The notes beneath the pieces were generated by a model that worked only from the letters and a program-made list of their open reading frames with translations, was not told the origin of the DNA and did no database searches. Source: Stereum hirsutum FP-91666 SS1 (lineage: Eukaryota; Basidiomycota; Agaricomycetes; Russulales; Stereaceae). From it: DNA of 64,000 nt. The DNA lies in contig NW_006763131.1 in NCBI RefSeq assembly GCF_000264905.1, positions 2,808,708-2,872,707 of the forward strand, given 5' to 3'. Made by a program: the position numbers and the translations under genes. Positions 56,297 to 64,000 of this stretch are shown here, one piece after another (positions within the stretch are counted from its first letter, which is position 1; the number at the start of each line of letters is the position of its first letter).

Positions 56297-58593
56297 TCAA
56301 TACGCTCGTGGAGTGCCAAACGGGTCAGAATCTTCGTTCATGAACTGCGAAAGATCAGGGGAGACTGGGGTATTCTGGGTATAAGGCGAAGTCGCTGATC
56401 GTTCTACGCCGGATCGCGAATGCCCGATAATGATGTCCATCGCGTCGACATCCAGTCCAGGCGCCGAGTTTGCGAAACTAGGAGAAGTCCTGTAAGGGTC
56501 GACAGCAGGCGAATCGGGAATGGAGTCCTCGTGAGACGACCCCGAATCTGAACGTCCTCGACGGCTTTGGTCTCCATCTACGCGGGGAAAGAAAGCGTGT
56601 GTACTGTTCCAACTTTCGCCACTCTGCCGATGCTCAGCACTACGATGGCCTCTACTCCCTGCAACATTGCCCCTGAGACTCGGGATGATCGAGGGTCTTG
56701 CCCCATGACTAGACTCCGACATCCCCCTTGTCATTCCATCATCCACTCGGCTGCTGAGCGTGAACACAGGCGAGCCCCTCCCCCCGTCTCCCCTTCCACC
56801 TTCGTTGATTCGGTTTATGGCCTCACGATCGGGGAGAAGCTTGGGATCCCAGAGCCGAGGGTCCCTGAATATGGCCTCCTGTTCGTTGCGAACGACGGCA
56901 CGACCGAGACTGTGGCACGCGAGGAGGGAGATGACGGCGAAGTTAAGGGAAAGCCAATTGTCGTCGTCGATGAACATAGGGTGGGCCACACCGACCAGAG
57001 CCATGACAGCACTTGCGACCCAGGCACCGGAGACCGCGGTGGTATAGCATAGCTAGAAGTAGATCGTCAAAAACCAAATCTACCAGGAGTAGTGACGGGA
57101 TAATTGTTTACCTCGTCTCGCATGACTTCACGGAATAGGAGGACGCGGGGTTTGATGTTGATGCGGCGATGTGGTACCAGTAGTCCTGGCCGGGATGACG
57201 CTACCTGCGACGCACTGCTTCTGCTTCTCGAACGTCTAGCTTGGGCAGGTAGAGGATGCTCGCTATGTAAGGATGGTTTTCGAGGAGGTTCAACATGCTC
57301 AGCCTCCATGAAAAGGCCCTTGAGCACAGAAAATAAGCCACCGTTTTTCGCGTTGAGCGAGGTGTGGGTTACGACGGGCTGTCTGGACTCCAAATTTGTT
57401 GGTGGCGGAACGTAGTCCCACCAACCACGAGGCTTTCGTGCACGCAAAGCTGCCCCGCCCACACTAGGTGCTGGTTCCTCGGTTTTTGATTCGTGGTTGG
57501 AGAGACGATAAGAAAGACGACCTTGAGCTGCCAGCAGTCTGGAAGACTTCCAGACAGCCAAAATGACTGTACGATTCCGTTAATCAGTTGTGGCGACAAA
57601 TGATAATAAGCACTACTTACAGCAGCCCAAGACAAAGCAAGACTGTACAAAGATCAGAATGAGCACGTAGGGCAAGAAGCCCAGCCCATTGATGCGCACA
57701 CATATACCTATCGACAGAAAAAGCATCAGGGCACGTCACGACGAGTAATATCTGCTGAGATTTGAGAACGAATTACCAGACAGGTTTCTGATGCTCTCAG
57801 CCAGATGAAAGGTATCCACCAATAAAAGGGCGGTGATAGCGACTTGAAGGAGGGAGACGACAAAAAGGGCAAGCCACGAGTTATTCAGGCAACGGTAAGC
57901 TTTGACGCCAAATATGCCGGTCATCTGGGAGGGATTTATGAACATGAAGATACCGAAAAGTATAATACCATGCTCAGTACTCACGATGAGCCCGGATGCA
58001 ACACCATCCAAAACCTCCATGACAGCTCCTGTTCTGCAGGACGAGCGATCAGAGTCATATTAATGTGAATCTCACTACCAAGGGAGAACTCACGTTGCAC
58101 AATTGGTCTCCGGCCTGAACGTACTATACAACTTGACGCACAGCATCACAAGACCAAGAAACTGACTGGCGAAAAGTGCATAGAAAAGACCTTTCTTCTT
58201 AATCTTGATACGCCATATGAAAGACGCCGAGACGATGGCATTTCGGATCGCGATCAATAGGAAGATACCGGACAAGACAAGGTTCGCGGCGACGACGAGG
58301 AATTCGTGGCGGAGAGGAGGCGCAATCAATGAGCCGTCTCGAAGAGCGGTATACGTCACGGCGGAGGTATTGGGGGATGCGGAGCCATAGAACTTGTAGT
58401 AGTCGGAAAGTAACAGAGTCGTCTGGAATTGGATGACAGCCGCCTGGCAGGGAACAGGTTCGTCTGCTCGTCGGTGGGGAATCATGAAGTCAATGGGCAT
58501 TACAACTGGTGTTGTTTGTATGAGCCTGGGTGGTGTATCGACCTTTGCGAGGTCGGAGAAATTAGTGCCCAGTGATGAGCGTGAAAGAGTCAT
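56297..58593 (-). CDS. Seven-transmembrane receptor-like protein, unknown function
   Basis: About 680 residues in six exons. The N-terminus (MTLSRSSLGTNFSDLAKVDT) is about 110 residues, partly hydrophilic with NTS sites, so probably outside. Hydrophobic helices: FLVVAANLVLSGIFLLIAI (1), GLFYALFASQFLGLVMLCVK (2), TEHGIILFGIFMFINPSQM (3), SWLALFVVSLLQVAITALLL (4), PYVLILILVQSCFVLGCCI (5), TAVSGAWVASAVMALVGVAH (6) and LNFAVISLLACHSLGRAV (7). Between helices 5 and 6 is a loop of about 140 residues rich in Ser/Arg; after helix 7 is a disordered tail of about 200 residues ending SDPFGTPRAY. This is the shape of a G-protein-coupled receptor, but I see no DRY, NPxxY or pheromone-receptor signature, so the family is unknown. 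Confidence 0.8.
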
Positions 58594-59412
58594 TGTACAT
58601 CAAGAAAGAGTGACAGTAATCAAGGAACGAATGTAAAAAGAGAGAAGTCGATCCCGTCGACGAGAAGGGAGGTGTCAGAAAGCGAGCGAGCGACGGAACG
58701 TGGCAAAAGACAGCGAGAACAGAGACGGATGGCATGGCCTTAAGACATGTATATTTTGAGATATTCCGAGCAGCGTCGTCAGGTCGCTCAAGTAACCCAG
58801 CGAATCAGGCACAGATTCTGCTGCCCAAGCAGGAAGGACTGAGAAAAAGCCTACCCTATTTTACACCTTATTCATAGAGTCAATCAACGTCCACGAGCAA
58901 ACTCTCTCCGGTCCGGCAGAGAGCTTCGTATTGGAGGTTCGACAAAAGGCACATGTCACTATCGCTTGGATACGACTCACACCAAGGAGACTTGGACGGC
59001 TTGCAAAACCGTTTGGTTGGGATCAAGAGCCATGTGGGTATAATCATGCATGATTAGCAATGATTCTCTATTTTGCGTGAGAATCAGCCCTTGTTACGCC
59101 GAAGAATAACAGCGCTCACTCACGATCAATATTACTGGTCCTTCAAGAGCACGTCTGAAAGCAGTCGATCACTTGACGAGACGTTGTGAGGGATATTGGA
59201 ACCCTCCATTCGAGAGAAGTTCAATTCACCCTAGCCGTCCTGTCCTATCAGAACGATAGATCACAGAGAGAACTGGGTACGTCCGGCTCCGCATTAGTGT
59301 TGTACCCGTGCTTCCGCGTCTGGGAGTCTCGTGCACGATTCGCGACGTGTAAAAGTTTACATACAGGGAAGGATCACTCCTCGCTGCAAAGTCCCAAACA
59401 CCCGAGGAGTCG
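58594..59412. other. Intergenic region, no gene supported
   Basis: About 820 bp between two minus-strand genes. A 94-codon plus-strand frame (59186-59470) runs into the next gene out of phase and looks random. The 58594-58720 part should be the promoter of the seven-TM gene. Confidence 0.5.
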
Positions 59413-60780
59413 TTATCGCAAAATGAGAATCAACATAGAGAGTACCATACACAGCAGAACAGTCGAGTGACCGTGTGTTCTCGCAGAGTTCACGGGAAGA
59501 AAACCTGTATCTGTCCCGACCGCTTGCATTGTGGCTGTCGTAGTGGTTACTTCTGATATGCTGAGTAGGGGTCAGAAAAAAGTTCGGGGGACGCAGTCGC
59601 AGAACGTACGTAGTGGTGACCGGTTGTCCAGATATCGTCGTCACACTGGTCGAGAGGGATACAAGTATGATAGTGATAGTGTCGGTCACTGTCGTTGGCG
59701 GCGCGGATGTGGTGGTAGATGAAGTTGATAACGAGGCGAAGGTTATTGTGGTTGTTGCGCCACCGGAGAGAGTCGTAGTGATGACCGAGGGAACCACCAC
59801 AGGACCAGGAGCAGTCGGGCTCGGGAGGACCACGCCTCCTGAACCAATGGTGACAGTGACCATACCCGAAGATGCGTACATCGGATAGCTGGACGCGTAG
59901 GTTATGTATGAGGTCGGCATCGTGAGGGAGGAGGTATCCATCACGGTCGCGGATCCAGTACCAATCAAGGGGTTAGGGAATAAAGGGGATGATGGTTGTG
60001 GGACAGATTGCACAACGTTTGACGCGGCTTCGCAAGAGTCGTTGGAGGAGGTGGCGGATCCTTCGTTGAGTATGGAGATGGCGATGGGTGTAATGGAGAA
60101 ATACGAGACGTTGTTTATGTGCGATCTTTCGTATACGGTGAACTACATAAGGTCGCGTTTCAGTGAGCGTGACGATGAAGAGCGTGAACCGAATACAGAC
60201 ATTGTAAGCCCCTGCTGGAACGCAGCTCGGTAGATCGAAGTCAAGATGTTTGACGGTACTTCCGGGCTCTCCACTTAAATAATCCGTTCCATTAGATACC
60301 GTAAGGTTGAGGTTGGTTTGGGAGGAAACAAGGTAAAGCTCGAGTGAGTCGAAGCCGGTCCAGAGGGCTGAGCTTGTATCCGGGTTCGCTGCTACCTGAG
60401 GAAGCTTGCCGTCACCAGAAACCTAGCAAAAGACACGAAATAAATGCGTGAACATTGAGGTATGATTCAAGAACCTACGTCTATGGCGATCGGTATGTTC
60501 GAGCCTGCGTGAAATTGACTGGAAACAGTAGAGAAAAAATGACTTAGCACAAACTCGCCCTGCGAGTCTTGCACGTAAACGAAGAATTGGATGCTGACCT
60601 GCCCACTGCCGGCGCATCGACGATGGCGAGCCCATTGGTGAAGATCTGGCCGTTGACGACGGTCTGCGCAGCCGCAGGGTAGGGGATACCAAGAACGAGC
60701 ACGAGAGAGAGCGTGGTAAAAAGGATTGACAAATTGCCGAGTCGGTAGCAAAGGGAAAGGTGGTCCAGCACCCCCCACAT
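59413..60780 (-). CDS. Secreted Ser/Thr-rich surface protein, probably GPI-anchored
   Basis: About 360 residues, five exons. The N-terminus (MWGVLDHLSLCYRLGNLSIL, then FTTLSLVLVLGIPYPAAAQ) is a long signal sequence. The mature part begins TVVNGQIFTNGLAIVDAPAV, then across introns GSQFHAGSNIPIAIDVSGDG, KLPQVAANPDTSSALWTGFD, LYLVSSQTNLNLTVSNGTDY (N-glycosylation sites), GEPGSTVKHLDFDLPSCVPA and GAYNFTVYERSHINNVSYFS, a likely beta-sandwich. A Ser/Thr-rich stalk follows (TTTITFASLSTSSTTTSAPP). The last exon ends in a hydrophobic tail (STVLLCMVLSMLILILR-stop), as expected of a GPI-addition signal or a single anchor. The TVVNGQIFTNGL start is a pattern I associate with basidiomycete secreted proteins of unknown function. 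It likely sits on the plasma membrane or in the wall. Confidence 0.78.
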
Positions 60781-61177
60781 TGCTGTGCTATGTGGCTGCA
60801 GGGTGAGCTATTTGGCGTGCGCGGACGCGGAGCCCAGTTCACCGACGTCCCAACGTCGAGGACGACGTATGAAAGAACGAAGGAGGCGTGGTGAACGCGC
60901 TCACTCTCCGTTCCTATTCCGACTGGGCATAGGCTGTCCTAAAACGATCATGATTGCAGGGAACTTTTCGGTACCAGTGTTCCCTGCCAGGCGAGCTCGG
61001 GGGAACCATAACGACCGTCTTGGGCCACACGCCGCACTATCGACACGAGCCACGTCGCCACTCGTCAACGATGTTCTCACGAGGCACTGACAAGGACACA
61101 TCTGTACCTGGTCATCCCAGTTCCACTTCTCCTTTCATCGCCCACGTCCATCTACTTCTGTTTTGTTCCAATAGACG
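60781..61177. promoter_or_regulatory. Divergent promoter region (surface protein / cyclin H)
   Basis: 397 bp between two divergent ATGs. Pyrimidine-rich stretches precede the cyclin H ATG (TTCTGTTTTGTTCC region, 61150-61170). No TATA box is clear. Confidence 0.45.
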
Positions 61178-62403
61178 ATGACTGCCATTGCAACATCGCC
61201 TTCGCAGCTCCCGGTTATAGACGACGCTCCCAAAAAGCCTCTTTATCATGGCAGCACTCAGTACAGAAACTGGCGGTTCTCTCCACAGCAGCTTGCCGAG
61301 ACTCGACGTTCCATGAGCGAGGCTGCTGTAGCAGCAATCAAAAACACCTTCGAGGCAGATGAGGTGCGCACATGTTCACTACGTCGAGACACTCATCGTA
61401 ACGTCTGAGCCATCCTTGTATAGCCAGGTTCTTCGTCAGATATACAGTTCGTCAGCGCAGAAGAAGAGCATCTGTTAGTGAAACTATACATCGCCAAGAT
61501 TGCTCACTTCTGTGGGCACTTTCGATTCAATGAAGAGGTGGAGGCAACGGCCGTCAGCTACTTGAAACGGTTCTATCTGAAAAACACTGTCATGGATTGG
61601 CATCCCAAAAACGTCATGTACGTTTCCAGTTCTTGCGTCACTTACTGCTGAGATAGCTTGACTATGGCCAAGGTTGACCGCACTCTTCCTTGCCACGAAA
61701 ACGACCAATAACCCTATATCTCTCGAACACTACACCGGAAATATACCCCGCACAGCACCCTCTGATGTCTTGGATCTAGAGTTCCTCGTCGCACAGAGCC
61801 TTGGGTTCGAGTTCGCAATATGGCACACACATCGAGCGCTTTGGGGAATATGGCTTGACATTCAAGTCCGCTTGCTCTTGCTTCTTTTCACTTCTATCTC
61901 AGACAGCTTACACTCTTATGCCTTAGACTCTCCCTGAACCTCCCTCGAAAGAGGTACTCCAAGAAGCTTACGACATAGCTACTCGTCACGTCAAAACGTC
62001 TCGCCTAACGGACGCGGAGCTCATATACACGCCCTCACAGATCGCTCTAGCCTGCATGTCTCTTGCTCAGCCCGACCTCGCCACGTCTTGGGCTCGAGCA
62101 AAAGACGCTCTTCTCTCCCTCGATGTCGTAGAGTCTATCAAGAATATGATCCTGAGAGACGGTGACGTTCCGTCCGTTGAGGTTGTCCGCGAGATTGACA
62201 GACGGCTTCGGTTATGCAAAAACCCAGAGAAAATCGTCGGGAGCAAGGCATATCTAAAGAAGCAGGCAAAGGAGGAGCAAGCGGCGTCTGAGAAGCGAGA
62301 GAAGAAAGCGGAGGTGGTCAGGAAAGCGGCAGAAGCAGATCCTTTTGGAGACGCGTTGGCTGAAGACGTAGAGAGGGTCGCAGAGCTGGACGATGACGAT
62401 TGA
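61178..62403 (+). CDS. CCL1: Cyclin H (CCL1/Mcs2), TFIIH CDK-activating kinase subunit
   Basis: Regulatory cyclin of CDK7/Kin28 in TFIIH, which phosphorylates the RNA polymerase II C-terminal domain and activates CDKs; nuclear. About 345 residues in four exons. The N-terminus contains PLYHGSTQYRNWRFSPQQLA, a cyclin H signature. The cyclin box runs from SAEEEHLLVKLYIAKIAHFC through HFRFNEEVEATAVSYLKRFY, MDWHPKNVMLTALFLATKTT and PSDVLDLEFLVAQSLGFEFA to WHTHRALWGIWLDIQ; the second fold has EVLQEAYDIATRHVKTSRLT and DAELIYTPSQIALACMSLAQ. The C-terminal helices are charged (KKQAKEEQAASEKREKKAEV), ending VAELDDDD-stop. Order and length match cyclin H, not cyclin C. Confidence 0.93.
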
Positions 62404-62660
62404 GCCTGACATGTAGATTATTACAGGCGAATACCAGCATTCAGATCTGATGTGTATTTCTCTCCTTGACAGCGCCTTCTACGTGGTATACACCGGAGAA
62501 TGCGCTAGGCAAAATGTGACTTCTGACCGAATCAACGCATCATATTGAGGCTGAACCATAAAGAAAGCGACGAAGAAAAGGATCATGTGGTTACATACTC
62601 ATGGGATGAAATCATAGGTCAAAAGGCGGGGGGAAGGTAAGGTACAGCCAACGCAACGAT

Positions 62661-63441
62661 CTAGTAGCCCAGAGCAGTGAGCTTCTCGAAGGAAGCAGCG
62701 TTGTCGGTGACGGCCTTTTGACGCAGCTTCACCGCAGCAGTCTGGAGGGGCGTTGAATAACAAGGTATAAATTAGATTGAAGAGAAGCGAACGTACCTTG
62801 CGTTCATGGAACGCCTGCGCCTTAATCTTCCTCTTCTCCTCAAGACGGTCAACGACATCCTTGTAACCCCAGCCGACCTCATGCGAGAGACGCTATAACG
62901 GCGTAGGGATTGAATATGAAGATTGTTTGAAGATAACGGATAAGACACACCTTCACCGTGCAGTACTTCCTCCCGGGCTTCAACCGCAAAACCCTCAACG
63001 CCTCCGGCACAACCATGCGCTTCTTCCTGTCGTATGGGGGAGGGATACCCTCGAAGAGCTTCAAACGCTCGAGGGCAGCAGCGCCACGGGCAGTCTTGTG
63101 GGGGACCATACCACGGATGGCTCGGAAAAGGATTTTGGAAGGAGCGCGGTGATGGAAGGGGCCAGACTTTTTGGGGTTGACAATGTGGCGCTTGTGTAGG
63201 AAGTTATGGTAGCGCAGCTAGGCAAATGAGAGAAGTCTGAGAATGCAATTCGTGAGCGTGAACCGACAGCGAAACGCGTTACCTTGTTGCGGAAGAAGCT
63301 GCCCGAGATGTTGATCTCCTCGCAGCGAACGACGACAATCTTCTGGCCGTTCAAGACCTGCTTGGAGATGATAGAGGCCAGCCGGCCCAGAAGATGGCCC
63401 TTACCATCAATGACGATGGGGCTGGAGGAGATGGTGGCCAT
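62661..63441 (-). CDS. RPL16: 60S ribosomal protein uL13 (L13A/L16)
   Basis: A large ribosomal subunit protein, about 200 residues, four exons. [20 protein letters not shown] and [20 protein letters not shown] lead to [13 protein letters not shown], then across an intron [60 protein letters not shown] and [20 protein letters not shown]. The next exon gives [20 protein letters not shown] and [11 protein letters not shown]; the last gives [20 protein letters not shown], ending LTALGY-stop. This is the complete eukaryotic uL13 sequence. The start is fixed by homology and by the 5' boundary of exon 1. Confidence 0.97.
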
Positions 63442-64000
63442 GGCGAGTCTGTACGCGCAAAATACGTCAATATATGGGATTTTTTGGTCTATATTGTGGA
63501 AACACCAAGCGCACCTATGAAAGAGGAGGAGGAGAGTACAGGAAACGGTGTTTAAAATGAGAAATTATGCGTAATATCGGCGGGCTCACCTTGAGGATCT
63601 TGCTGTTGGACGAGTATGCTGGTGGCGGCAATGGCCTAGTGACAGCCACCGTGACATTGAACTGCATAGTTGCTCCGGCAAATGCCGGAACTGATGCCGG
63701 GTGGCTTGCCCCCAACTTCAGAAATAGGGGCCGTGACACAAAGCTGGTCCCCGTAGGCTCCATCGAATGCCATGACTGTGCAGCTGTAATTTATTCGTAA
63801 CAATCTACCAATTTACTCGAGCCCATCAGATGCAGTCGCCCATGACTGCTAGCATCGACTCCTACATTCAGCACACGAACATGCCCGTCTCCAAGCTCCT
63901 ACCCTGGCATCGATCCTGTTGGTCTTCGTGGCAGACATTTATACAATGCATAACAGTATCGACTGCCTTCACGTCCATAAAGACGACGAGCGGTCATCTA
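63442..64000. other. Upstream region of uL13 to the window end
   Basis: About 560 bp. Small frames on both strands (77-82 codons) have no domain. A perfect inverted pair TCCGGCA-AA-TGCCGGA lies at 63674-63689. The uL13 promoter should be in the first few hundred bases; nothing more is supported. Confidence 0.4.

Noticed and set aside
63515..63800. Short frames on both strands near the window end
   Set aside because: Fewer than 85 codons, mutually overlapping, no recognisable feature.
1..64000. tRNA, rRNA, intronic snoRNA and CRISPR arrays
   Set aside because: I looked for tRNA B-box words, C/D boxes in the ribosomal protein introns and regularly spaced repeats, and saw none convincing; a covariance search would be decisive.

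Overview
The window is a gene-dense, intron-rich stretch of fungal nuclear DNA, most likely from a mushroom-forming basidiomycete (Agaricomycetes). The evidence is: many spliceosomal introns of about 50-65 nt with GTRNGT donors; a PriA-like secreted cysteine-rich protein and a DUF6593 protein, both families typical of Agaricomycetes; an F-box-like protein of the agaric type; and conserved eukaryotic housekeeping genes (PRP22, SLY1, CBF5, cyclin H, ribosomal proteins eL22 and uL13). I traced 25 protein genes by joining exons across splice sites by eye, so internal exon edges are approximate while gene ends are usually well fixed. I saw no bacterial operons, CRISPR arrays, rRNA or tRNA genes.

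Layout. 1-22.3 kb is all minus strand: an F-box-like protein cut by the window edge, a pyridoxal-reductase-like aldo-keto reductase, a cytosolic GH2 beta-mannosidase, a Ser/Pro-rich membrane-hairpin protein, a PriA-like secreted protein with repeated Lys-Arg sites, a DUF6593 protein and a UBA-RWD DExH helicase (DHX57/YLR419W type). At 22.4-23.0 kb a 587-bp MITE-like element with perfect 22-bp terminal inverted repeats and TA target duplications fills most of the divergent promoter between that helicase and the splicing helicase PRP22. 23-37 kb holds PRP22, a coiled-coil protein that may be an augmin (HAUS3-like) subunit, SLY1, a 70-residue MGC-type lipid-anchor protein, a disordered nuclear protein and a J-domain protein.

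37-50 kb holds a multi-pass membrane protein with a very long disordered tail, a paxillin-like LIM protein with a repeated RQxTGG motif, a cytochrome b5/FMN-dependent dehydrogenase with two GC-AG introns, and a SAP-like/coiled-coil protein. 50-64 kb holds a Fus3/Kss1-type TEY MAP kinase, eL22 and CBF5 (divergent, 228 bp apart), a seven-TM receptor-like protein of unknown function, a secreted Ser/Thr-rich protein with a hydrophobic C-terminus, cyclin H and uL13.

How they work together. There is no dedicated gene cluster. Several neighbours share broad roles: RNA and ribosome work (the two DExH helicases, eL22/CBF5, uL13), signalling and surface functions (MAPK, the two multi-pass proteins, LIM protein, MGC protein, PriA-like and GPI-like proteins) and carbohydrate or redox metabolism (beta-mannosidase, AKR, FMN dehydrogenase). 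The most unusual items are the MITE carrying E-boxes in a shared promoter, the RQxTGG repeat tail, the Kex2-type repeat in the PriA-like protein, the paired GC-AG introns and the orphan membrane proteins.
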